Source: Saccharothrix sp. ST-888 (GTDB lineage Bacteria > Actinomycetota > Actinomycetes > Streptomycetales > Streptomycetaceae). From it: a stretch of 9,594 bases of DNA. The DNA lies in NCBI RefSeq assembly GCF_000955975.1, contig NZ_JYJF01000162.1:1-9594 (forward strand). Direction: 5' to 3'. Both the position numbers and the translations under genes were made by a program. Below the pieces are notes generated by a model that saw nothing but the letters and a program-made list of their open reading frames with translations, was not told the origin of the DNA and searched no databases. Below are positions 1-6,098 of the stretch, piece after piece (the first letter of the stretch is position 1; each line of letters begins with the position of its first letter).

Positions 1-99
1 CACCACGACGTGACGCTCGGCGAACACCCTTGCGGCGCCCGCCGGTTCACCGTCCCGCGCGACCCAACCGGGCCGCAACAGCAACACCTCACCGGGCTC
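1..99 (+). repeat. 99-bp perfect terminal inverted repeat, left copy
   Basis: Positions 1-99 are the exact reverse complement of 9496-9594; identity stops at base 100 (opposite base 9495). On the minus strand the repeat encodes 33 residues at the start of the KR domain (EPGEVLLLRPGW... to RHVVV). It is not transposon-like: it is coding, and no transposase lies between the copies. Confidence 0.97.
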
Positions 100-3000
100 C
101 GCGGCAGCCCTGTCGGATTCCGGGACCGCCACGATCGCGGCCACGTCGGCGGGCGGCTGCTCCCGGACAACGCCGAGGTCCGCCACGGGCGGAAGCGGCT
201 CCTCCGCCGCCTCACCGGGGCTCGCCACGGACACGGCACCGTCGGCCAACGGCTTCTCCGGCTCGCCGCCGAGGTCCAGGTCGTACCAGCAGCGGTCAGG
301 GGCGAAGGGGTACCCGGGCAGGGAGATCCGCCGCGCGGGCAGGGCCGTCGGGTGGAGCGTCTCCCAGTCCACCGCGGCGCCGTCGACCCACAGGCGCAGC
401 AAGCCGTCGTACTCGCCGCGGTCGGTCCAGTCGGCCGCGACCCCCCGCAGCGCCTGTTCGGCCGTCCCGTCCAGCGCCCGCCGGCCGAAGTGGGCGGTGC
501 CGCGCAGCCAACTGCCCGGCCGCTGCGGGTCGGCGGCGAACGCCGCCAGCTGGGCCCTGGCGTCGTCCAGTGAGGTCACGGCGAGGGCGAGTCGCTCCTC
601 CAACGCCATCCGCCCGATCTGCAGGGTCCAGGCGACGTCGGGGAGGTCCGCCTCGGTGAGCTCCGCCAGCCTTGCGGCCAACCGCTCTGCCTGCTGCACG
701 AGTTGGGCCTCGCTCTGGGCGGAGAGCACCAGCAGTGCGGGCCGGCCGACCGGGGCGGGCAGCGTCGGGCGGGAGTCGGACTGCTCCGGCCGGAACTCGG
801 CAATGACGATGTGGGCGTTCGAGCCGCCGGCGCCGAACGCGGACACGCCGGCGATCCGCGGGAACGTTCGCTGCTCCCCGTCGATCTCCAGGGTCGGGCG
901 GTGCCACGGCGCCAGCTCCCGCTGCACCCGGACCGGAGCGCGGTCGAAGTCGATGTGCGGGTTGAGGTCGCCGGAGTGCAGGCTCGGCACCAGTTCCCCG
1001 TGCTGGAGTTGCAGCAGCACCTTGGTGACGCCGGCGATGCCGGCCGCGCCCTCGCAGTGCCCGATGTTCGACTTGACCGAGCCGACCGCGATCCGCAGCG
1101 GCGGGCCGTCCTGGGCCTGGAACGCCTTGGCCAGACCCTTGATCTCCAGCGGGTCGCCCAGGGACGTCCCGGTGCCGTGCGCCTCCAGGTAGCTGACCGA
1201 GCGCGGGTCGACGCCCGCAGCCGTGAGCGCCTCGGTGATGACCTGGCCCTGCGCGGCCGGGGAGGGCACCGAGTAGCCGGGGGCCCGGCCGCCGTGGCCC
1301 AGCGCAGTCCCCTTGATCACCCCGTAGACGTGGTCGCCGTCGGCGATCGCCCGCGCCAGGGGCTTGAGCACCAGCACGCCGACGCCTTCACCCGGCACGT
1401 AGCCGGTGCCGCCCTCACCGAAGCTGCGGCAGCGCCCGTCGGCGGAGAGGAACCGGCGCTGGCTCAGCATCAGGAACTTGTTCGGATGGGAGTGGAGGTT
1501 CACCCCGCCGGCGAGCGCCATCTCGCACTGGCCGCTCCTGATCGCCTCGCAGGCCAGGTGGATGGCCGTCAGCGAGGACGAGCACATGGTGTCCACGGTC
1601 ATGCTCGGACCGGTGAAGCCGTAGCTGTACGAAACCCGGTTGGCGATGCTGGAGGCGCTGCTCGACAGCGTGACCGCCTGGCCGCGCTCCTGCGCCTGCG
1701 CGCCGTAGAGCTGGTACTCCTGGTACATCGCACCGACGAAGACGCCCACCTTGCCGGGCGGGGCGACGGCCGCGGCGGTGCCGTCCGGGTCGGCCGCGGC
1801 CCGGGCGAGCAGTTCGCCGGTGTATCCGGCGTCCTCCAGCGCGTGGTGGGCGGACTCGACGAAGACGCGTTCCTGCGGGTCGAGGAGCTCGGCCTCGTGC
1901 GGCGAGATCTGGAAGAACAGCGAGTCGAAGCGGTCGATGCCGTCGATGAAGCCGCCCCACCGGGCCGAGGAGGAGCCGTCGACGTCGGCGTACCGGCGGT
2001 GGTCCCAGCGCTCCGCCGGCACCTCGCGGATGCAATCGCGCCCGGAACGGAGGTTCTGCCAGAACTCGTTCAGATCCTCCGCCTCCGGGTAGCGCCCGCT
2101 GAGGCCGACGATCGCGATGTCGGTGTCGGTGCCGGCGCGCTCGACGGCGGCGGGCCGGCGCACCGCGGCCGGTGCCGGGGTGGGCTCCGGCTGCGACGCA
2201 GGAGCGGTCGCGGTCGCGGCCGCAGCCGCAGGCTGCGGAGCGTCCCCGAGGATCCGGGTGCTGAGACCGGTCAGGTCCGCGCACACCCGGCCGTCCTGGT
2301 CGAACACGGTGACGTCCAGCCGGGCCTTCGGCGAGTCGGGGTCACCTCCCCGCTGGTACCTGATCCAGGCGTACGCCGTCGCAGGAGTGGTGGCGGCGGA
2401 ATCCACGTACTGCACGGCGAACGGCAGTGCCGGACGCGCGGGCTGATCACCCGTCAGCCGGAGCCCGATGATGGCCTGCAGCGCGCCGTCGAGGATGCTC
2501 GGGTGCAGCCGCCAGTCCGTCGACCGGTCCGCCGCCGCGGGCACCCTCAGCTCTGCCAGTGCCTGGGGCCGTCCGCTCTCGTCGGCGCCGAGGCCCACGG
2601 TCACCAGCGAGCGCTGCGCGGGGCCGTAGTCCATGCCCACGCGCTCGTACAGCCGGTAGAGGTCCGTGGCGGGAATCACCTGCTCGGCGCAGGCCGCGCG
2701 CAGTTCGTCCAACCGCGGCAGGCCGCGGTGGCCCTCGTCCGACAGGCTCGCGCGGCCCTGGCCGCAGAGCACGAACTCCCCGTCGGCACCCAGGTACCGG
2801 ATCGAGTAGTCCCACCTGCCCTCGGCCAACGGCTTCACGTCGATCCGCAGTTCCAGTCCGCCCTGGTCGCAGGTCGCCTGCCGCAGCCAGACTATGTCGT
2901 CCAGCCGCACCCGGCCGGGGTGCTCCTGACCGGTCGCGCGCTGGACCGCCGCCCGCGCCAGCTCCAGCTGCACCACGGCGGGCAGCACCCGGGCGCCGCG

Positions 3001-4617
3001 CACCCGGTGGTCCCGCAGGAACGGCTCGGCACCGTCGAAACGGGTCAGGTACGCGACCGCGGCACCGTCGCGCACCTCCCGGTGCAGCAGCGGATGCGGG
3101 CGGGTCTCCGCTTCCCGCGCCGGCTCGGTCCGGACCGGGGCCGACTCGGGCCCGGCCGCGGCCAGGTACTCGGCCAGGTCCTGCACGGTCGGGTGCTCGG
3201 TGAGGACGGCGGGCGTGAGGGCCAGTCCGAAGCGGTCGTTCAGCCGGACGACCAGCCGGGCGAGACCGATCCGGTCCAATCCGAACTCGCCGAACTCGGC
3301 GTCCGGTTGCACCTCGTCGGCCGGCACCCTCAGCAGGTCCGACACCTCGTCCACCAGGGCCGCACGGGTCACGGCCGGCGCGTCGGCGCCGGCACCGCCC
3401 GACTGCCCGGGACCGGCCGGCACGTCGGGTCCGGGGCCGCCCGGCTGCCCGGGACCGGCCGCCGCGAGCTCCTCGCGCAGCGAGGCCGCCAGCAGGGCGA
3501 TCGACCTGTGCTCGAACATGATGGTCGGGGACAGCGACAGCAACAGCCGGTCCTCCAACTCGGGCACGATGGACACGAGGTCCGCCGACCCCAGCCCCAA
3601 CTCGTAGAAGCCACCGTCGACATCGACCTGCGCCGCCGGCACCGCCAGCCGGGCCGCGACCAGCTCCCGCAGGATGCCCAGGACGTCCTGCCCGGCAGCG
3701 GCCGCGGCGACGGACGGGCCGACCGCCGGCTTCGGCGCGGCACCCGCGGTTGCGGCCTCCGGCGCCGACTCGGCGCGAACGTCAAGAGCCGACACGGCCC
3801 GCACCCGCTTCGCTGTGAGCCGGCCGACCTCGGCGACTTTCAGCCCGGTCTCGTCGTAGAACTCCACGGAGAGCCGCATGAGTTCGTCGTCCCTGCGGGC
3901 CGACTCAGCCGGGACCCTGACGTAGCAGCGCCGCCCCAGCGGCCCGGCCGCGCGGAACGACTCGAAGACCAGGGGCAGGTAGAGCTGCTCGCTCCCGGTC
4001 CCCTCGTGCAGCATGTGCAGGCCCACGCTGCCGCTGAGCAGCCCGGCCTCGAACAGGGCCGGGTGGAAGAGGAACCGGTCCGCCGTCGCGACCTGCGCCG
4101 CGGGCAGTTCCAGCTCTGCGACCCAGTCCTGGTCCCGCCGGTGGATCTCACCGTCGATCTTCATCAGGCCTGAGTGGACCAGTTCGCGTCCCCGGAGCCA
4201 GGCGTAGAGGTCGGAGAGTGTGGTGAGTCGGTCCGCACCGGCGAGGGGTATCGCCAGTCGCTCCTGGAAAGCGGTCGGGGCGCACCCGGCCGCGGTGACC
4301 CGAGCGTGCAGGATCTCCTCGTCCTCGTTCCGACGTCGGCTGCCGACCTCGATCCGCCACCCCCTACCCGGGGCGGGCTGCCCCGCGACGGTGACCAGGA
4401 CCGGGTCGCCGGGCGCGACGACGAGCGGCGCGAGGATCGTGAGGTTCCGCAGTTCGACCTCCCGCATGGCCCGACCGTGCCGCGCGAGGACCTGGAGCAC
4501 CAGGTCCACGTACCCGACACCGGGCAGCAGGTTGCGCCCGTGCACGACGTGCCCGTGCAGCAAGGGGTTTTCGGCGGTGACGGTGAAGGTCTCGGAGAAC
4601 GTCGGCGAGTCGGTCAT
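1..4617 (-). CDS. trans-AT type I polyketide synthase, N-terminal 1539 residues (partial)
   Basis: AT-less modular PKS, cytosolic, open from ATG 4617 to the left edge without a stop, so the C-terminus is missing. Seen, by residue: DH-like 1-285 (H23 in HxxxGxxxxP; HPALFE with E190); ACP 306-383 (S344 in LGLGSADL); Gly/Pro linker; ACP-like 415-490 (GLDRIGL, R449 where Ser is expected); DH 508-787 (H537, D710 in HPSILDGALQ); Ala/Pro linker; KS 831-1275 (C1012 in DTMCSSSL, H1147 in EAHGTG, H1187 in NIGHCEG); post-KS flanking subdomain with LPDVAWTLQ and the end motif LPGYPFAPDRCWYDLDL (1433-1449); KR beginning at about 1507. No GHSxG AT domain follows the KS, and DTMCSSSLTAIHLAC is typical of trans-AT KS domains, so malonyl loading must come from a separate AT. 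The start is uncertain: an in-frame ATG at 4698 adds 27 residues, and neither start has a strong Shine-Dalgarno. The absence of an N-terminal KS implies that an upstream PKS subunit supplies it. Chain position and product cannot be read from this window. Confidence 0.93.
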   Translation of the reverse strand, partial: MTDSPTFSETFTVTAENPLLHGHVVHGRNLLPGVGYVDLVLQVLARHGRAMREVELRNLTILAPLVVAPGDPVLVTVAGQPAPGRGWRIEVGSRRRNEDEEILHARVTAAGCAPTAFQERLAIPLAGADRLTTLSDLYAWLRGRELVHSGLMKIDGEIHRRDQDWVAELELPAAQVATADRFLFHPALFEAGLLSGSVGLHMLHEGTGSEQLYLPLVFESFRAAGPLGRRCYVRVPAESARRDDELMRLSVEFYDETGLKVAEVGRLTAKRVRAVSALDVRAESAPEAATAGAAPKPAVGPSVAAAAAGQDVLGILRELVAARLAVPAAQVDVDGGFYELGLGSADLVSIVPELEDRLLLSLSPTIMFEHRSIALLAASLREELAAAGPGQPGGPGPDVPAGPGQSGGAGADAPAVTRAALVDEVSDLLRVPADEVQPDAEFGEFGLDRIGLARLVVRLNDRFGLALTPAVLTEHPTVQDLAEYLAAAGPESAPVRTEPAREAETRPHPLLHREVRDGAAVAYLTRFDGAEPFLRDHRVRGARVLPAVVQLELARAAVQRATGQEHPGRVRLDDIVWLRQATCDQGGLELRIDVKPLAEGRWDYSIRYLGADGEFVLCGQGRASLSDEGHRGLPRLDELRAACAEQVIPATDLYRLYERVGMDYGPAQRSLVTVGLGADESGRPQALAELRVPAAADRSTDWRLHPSILDGALQAIIGLRLTGDQPARPALPFAVQYVDSAATTPATAYAWIRYQRGGDPDSPKARLDVTVFDQDGRVCADLTGLSTRILGDAPQPAAAAATATAPASQPEPTPAPAAVRRPAAVERAGTDTDIAIVGLSGRYPEAEDLNEFWQNLRSGRDCIREVPAERWDHRRYADVDGSSSARWGGFIDGIDRFDSLFFQISPHEAELLDPQERVFVESAHHALEDAGYTGELLARAAADPDGTAAAVAPPGKVGVFVGAMYQEYQLYGAQAQERGQAVTLSSSASSIANRVSYSYGFTGPSMTVDTMCSSSLTAIHLACEAIRSGQCEMALAGGVNLHSHPNKFLMLSQRRFLSADGRCRSFGEGGTGYVPGEGVGVLVLKPLARAIADGDHVYGVIKGTALGHGGRAPGYSVPSPAAQGQVITEALTAAGVDPRSVSYLEAHGTGTSLGDPLEIKGLAKAFQAQDGPPLRIAVGSVKSNIGHCEGAAGIAGVTKVLLQLQHGELVPSLHSGDLNPHIDFDRAPVRVQRELAPWHRPTLEIDGEQRTFPRIAGVSAFGAGGSNAHIVIAEFRPEQSDSRPTLPAPVGRPALLVLSAQSEAQLVQQAERLAARLAELTEADLPDVAWTLQIGRMALEERLALAVTSLDDARAQLAAFAADPQRPGSWLRGTAHFGRRALDGTAEQALRGVAADWTDRGEYDGLLRLWVDGAAVDWETLHPTALPARRISLPGYPFAPDRCWYDLDLGGEPEKPLADGAVSVASPGEAAEEPLPPVADLGVVREQPPADVAAIVAVPESDRAAAEPGEVLLLRPGWVARDGEPAGAARVFAERHVVV
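795..2127 (-). other. PKS domain: ketosynthase (trans-AT type)
   Basis: About residues 831-1275, from TDIAIVGLSGRYPEA to GAGGSNAHIVI. The Cys-His-His triad is complete: C1012, H1147 (135 residues later) and H1187 (40 later), which is standard spacing. An Ala-rich insertion (LARAAADPDGTAAAV) lies before GKVGVFVGAMY. With the full triad it should condense rather than act as a non-elongating KS0. The substrate clade would have to be read from a KS phylogeny. Confidence 0.9.
2257..3096 (-). other. PKS domain: dehydratase 2 (complete motifs)
   Basis: About residues 508-787. It opens with HPLLHREV, has the catalytic His in HRVRGARVLP (H537) and Asp in HPSILDGALQ (D710), and GMDYGPAQRSL, the GxxYGP motif, lies between them. 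All canonical DH residues are present, so it should be active. It is followed directly by an Ala/Pro linker and the KS, with no ACP in between, which is not the usual KS-DH-KR-ACP order. Confidence 0.8.
3148..3375 (-). other. PKS domain: ACP-like domain 2, attachment Ser replaced by Arg
   Basis: About residues 415-490 resemble an ACP: DEVQPDAEFGEFGLDRIGL, then RLVVRLNDRFG and EHPTVQDLAEYL. The core motif reads GLDRIGL, where GLDSIGL would be expected. R449 is encoded by CGG on the minus strand (plus positions 3271-3273). Without Ser it cannot carry a phosphopantetheine arm, so it is probably structural, a docking element or a decaying duplicate of a tandem ACP. Confidence 0.75.
3395..3461. 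repeat. two-copy tandem repeat, 42-bp period, in the linker between ACP1 and ACP2
   Basis: Two 25-bp stretches (3395-3419 and 3437-3461) differ at one base and lie 42 bp apart. They encode a 14-residue linker repeat of the form AGPGQ[S/P]GG[A/P]G[A/P]D[A/V]P. It lies exactly between the two carrier-like domains, so it is probably a flexible spacer lengthened by slippage. Confidence 0.7.
3468..3702 (-). other. PKS domain: acyl carrier protein 1 (Ser present)
   Basis: Carrier-protein fold at about residues 306-383. The attachment motif reads LGLGSADL instead of the usual LGxDSL, with S344 as the phosphopantetheine site and Gly in the Asp position. The following helix (IVPELEDRL) and the FEHRSI segment match the usual ACP end. 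It is the only carrier in the visible part of the protein that keeps its serine. Confidence 0.82.
3762..4617 (-). other. PKS domain: N-terminal dehydratase-like (DH1), residues 1-285
   Basis: Double-hotdog DH fold at the very N-terminus. The catalytic His motif HxxxGxxxxP is intact (H23, G27, P32 in HVVHGRNLLPG). The second catalytic motif, usually HPxxxD, reads HPALFE (H185-E190), so the conserved Asp is Glu. Spacing between the two motifs (167 residues) is normal. A protein starting with DH suggests a split module whose KS sits on the preceding subunit. The domain could be weakly active, inactive or repurposed. The identification is firm; its activity is unknown. Confidence 0.8.
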
Positions 4618-4778
4618 CGGTGTCCATCCCGGCAAGTCGGTGTCCCGGCGCGGTGTCGAGGCGTCAGGGCAGCCCGGATCCGCCCACGGGCCGGCCATGA
4701 AGAACGGACCGCGGGGTCGTGAAAGGAATTCCGGGCATGCCAATTCCGCGACTCGGCGCGGCGACACGAAGAAATCGG

Positions 4779-4810
4779 AACACGTGTTTGCCGACCCGCT
4801 GGGTCGGCAA
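4779..4810. promoter_or_regulatory. palindrome AACACGTGTT abutting a 10-bp-stem hairpin in the PKS leader
   Basis: AACACGTGTT (4779-4788) is a perfect 10-bp palindrome. It overlaps by one base the inverted repeat TTGCCGACCC-GCT-GGGTCGGCAA (4788-4810), which has a perfect 10-bp stem and a 3-nt loop. Both lie 160-190 bp upstream of the PKS start. They could be an operator or an RNA leader structure. A terminator is less likely, because no U-tract follows on either strand. Confidence 0.55.
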
Positions 4811-4907
4811 GATCACCACAGAAGCGGATCAACCCGCTAAGAACTGAACATAGCCATTCGTACTCCCCCGTGATTCCCCGTCGAAAAGGCTTGGAGTCGA
4901 AAATCTC

Positions 4908-4932
4908 CCCGTCGCGGGAATCCCGCGACGGG
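4908..4932. promoter_or_regulatory. 25-bp near-perfect palindrome in the PKS leader
   Basis: CCCGTCGCGGGA (4908-4919) is repeated in inverse at 4921-4932 around a single central A. Twelve-bp arms with almost no spacer suit a dimeric repressor operator. As RNA it would form a stable 11-bp hairpin with an AAT loop. It lies just downstream of the candidate PKS start site. Confidence 0.55.
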
Positions 4933-4984
4933 TTCTGCGCGATGAGATTCGTATCCATGCTCCATCGCGTCTACTCCCATTGGG

Positions 4985-5013
4985 ACACTAGCTTGGATCA
5001 CGACCCTGCGCAA
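4985..5013 (-). promoter_or_regulatory. candidate promoter for the PKS
   Basis: Minus-strand TTGCGC (5013-5008), a 17-bp spacer and TAGTGT (4990-4985) resemble the actinomycete housekeeping sigma consensus. Transcription from about 4978 would leave a leader of about 360 nt before ATG 4617, containing both hairpins described separately. The call rests on sequence match only. Confidence 0.4.
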
Positions 5014-5035
5014 TCAAAAACAGTGCGATGATCCA
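4994..5035. promoter_or_regulatory. spaced inverted repeat TGGATCA / TGATCCA over the PKS promoter
   Basis: TGGATCA (4994-5000) and its exact reverse complement TGATCCA (5029-5035) are 35 bp apart, about three to four helical turns. The first lies inside the spacer of the candidate PKS promoter and the second just upstream of its -35. A looping or cooperative regulator site is possible. The pair could also be chance, as the arms are short. Confidence 0.3.
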
Positions 5036-5108
5036 CAACCTGCGGTGATGCTCCCGCGCACCCGGCTCGACCGCTAAGGTGGCGTAGCGCCTTCTGTGCG
5101 GCGAATCC

Positions 5109-5130
5109 TGACGTTACGTCAACTGACGTA
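5109..5130. promoter_or_regulatory. overlapping TGACGTA inverted repeats upstream of the SDR
   Basis: TGACGT-T-ACGTCA (5109-5121) is a perfect interrupted palindrome. Its right half also pairs with a third half-site as TACGTCA-AC-TGACGTA (5115-5130). Three half-sites in 22 bp between the candidate -10 and the SDR start suggest an operator. The cognate regulator is not in the window. Confidence 0.45.
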
Positions 5131-5148
5131 CGCCCACTCGGCCGCCCC

Positions 5149-5171
5149 TGGGGCCGATGGTCTCGGCCCCA
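5149..5171 (+). promoter_or_regulatory. hairpin in the SDR leader
   Basis: TGGGGCCGA (5149-5157) pairs perfectly with TCGGCCCCA (5163-5171) around a 5-nt loop, about 100 bp upstream of the SDR start. It could be an RNA leader structure or a chance G/C-rich repeat. Confidence 0.3.
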
Positions 5172-5267
5172 CCCGCCCGGCCCCCTCGAAGCGCACTGGT
5201 CGCCAGTCCGTGCTGACCTGACCTCTCGTCACAGCCGCTTCGGCACCCCGAACAACAGGAGACAACC

Positions 5268-6026
5268 GTGCAGATCGAAGGAAGCGTCGCGCTGGTCACC
5301 GGTGGATCGTCCGGCCTGGGCCTGGCAGCCGCCCGCGAACTGCGGGACCAAGGCGCGTCCGTGGTCATCCTCGGTCGTTCCTCGCGGGGGAAGGAGGTCG
5401 CGGACGAGCTGGGTGAGCGCGTCGTCTTCTGCGCCGGCGACGTGACCAGTCCGGAGGACGTCGGGGCCGCGATCGATCTGGCCGCCTCCCTGGGCACGCT
5501 GCGCATCGCGGTGAACTGCGCCGGGATCGGCAACGCCTTCAAGACGGTCGGCCAGAACGGCCCGTTCCCGCTGGATGCGTTCAGCAGGGTCGTCCAGGTC
5601 AACCTGATCGGCAGCTTCAACGTCATCCGGCTGGCCGCGGCACGGATGTGCCAGACCGAGGACGACGCGGCGGAGCGCGGAGTCATCGTCAACACCGCCT
5701 CGGTGGCCGCGTTCGACGGCCAGATCGGGCAGGCCGCGTACGCGGCGTCGAAGGGCGGCATCGTGGGCATGACCCTGCCGGTCGCCCGGGACCTGGCACA
5801 GTCGCGGATCCGGGTGGTCACGATCGCACCCGGCCTGTTCCGCACCCCCATGTTCGACATCCTCCCCGAGTCCGCAGTCGAGGCACTCGGCCGGCAGGTC
5901 CCGCATCCGGCCCGACTCGGCGACCCTTCGGAGTTCGCCTCGCTCGTCTCGCACGTCGTGCGCAACCCGATGCTCAACGGTGAGACGATCCGGCTGGACG
6001 GCGCCATCCGGATGGCCCCGAGGTAA
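5268..6026 (+). CDS. short-chain dehydrogenase/reductase, HSD10-like (3-hydroxyacyl-CoA dehydrogenase type)
   Basis: A 252-residue NAD(P)-dependent SDR, probably cytosolic. Seen: cofactor glycine motif TGGSSGLG (11-18), adenine-pocket Asp in GDVT (D58), NCAG (83-86), N112, catalytic S145 and Y158xxxK162. The C-terminal PHPARLGDPSEFASLV and NPMLNGETIRLDGAIRMAPR are characteristic of the HSD10 / 3-hydroxy-2-methylbutyryl-CoA dehydrogenase group, which oxidises beta-hydroxyacyl-CoAs to beta-ketoacyl-CoAs. The GTG start is supported by AGGAGA (5257-5262) five bases upstream. It is divergent from the PKS and convergent with the KASIII-like gene, so it probably has its own promoter. It could make or degrade an acyl-CoA for the pathway, or oxidise or reduce a tailoring position. 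Family assignment is strong; the substrate is inferred only from the family. Confidence 0.93.
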   Translation: MQIEGSVALVTGGSSGLGLAAARELRDQGASVVILGRSSRGKEVADELGERVVFCAGDVTSPEDVGAAIDLAASLGTLRIAVNCAGIGNAFKTVGQNGPFPLDAFSRVVQVNLIGSFNVIRLAAARMCQTEDDAAERGVIVNTASVAAFDGQIGQAAYAASKGGIVGMTLPVARDLAQSRIRVVTIAPGLFRTPMFDILPESAVEALGRQVPHPARLGDPSEFASLVSHVVRNPMLNGETIRLDGAIRMAPR

Positions 6027-6029
6027 CGG

Positions 6030-6075
6030 ACGGAGCCGGCGGCCCACTCACCGAAGAGCAGGCCGCCGGCTCCGT
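6030..6075. terminator. bidirectional hairpin terminator between convergent genes
   Basis: ACGGAGCCGGCGGCC (6030-6044) is perfectly complementary in inverse to 6061-6075, giving a 15-bp G/C-rich stem with a 16-nt loop. It lies between the SDR stop (TAA, 6024-6026) and the stop of the KASIII-like gene (TAG, complement of 6099-6101). There is no U-tract, which is common for Streptomyces terminators. Confidence 0.85.
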
Positions 6076-6098
6076 TCAGCCGTTCGCCGGGCAGTGTG

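Larger units (their letters stand above)
4618..5267. other. divergent promoter region between the PKS and the SDR
   Basis: About 650 bp without a convincing gene, visibly richer in A/T than the flanking genes. It holds a candidate minus promoter (4985-5013), a candidate weak -10 for the plus gene (TAAGGT, 5075-5080, no good -35), two strong palindromic hairpins, a 10-bp palindrome, a spaced TGGATCA/TGATCCA pair and a TGACGTA half-site cluster. One minus frame (4958-4614) is open for 114 codons, but its third positions are not G/C-rich. Confidence 0.7.

Noticed and set aside
1..795. A hidden AT domain after the KS
   Set aside because: No GHSxG or other AT motif; the post-KS flanking subdomain leads directly to the LPGYPFAPDRCWY motif and the KR, as in trans-AT systems.
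703..4173. A 1156-codon open frame on the plus strand
   Set aside because: It is the antisense of the PKS. The translation is Arg/Gly/Val-rich with no family pattern, while the minus frame gives complete DH, ACP and KS motifs.
4788..4810. Hairpin as a rho-independent terminator
   Set aside because: No U-tract on either strand and no gene ending nearby; it lies in the PKS leader.
4614..4958. A 114-codon minus-strand ORF whose TGA overlaps the PKS ATG (ATGA), suggesting coupling
   Set aside because: Third codon positions are not G/C-rich, there is no well-placed Shine-Dalgarno or recognisable family, and it runs through both hairpins. It is better read as a transcribed leader, though the ATGA overlap is real.
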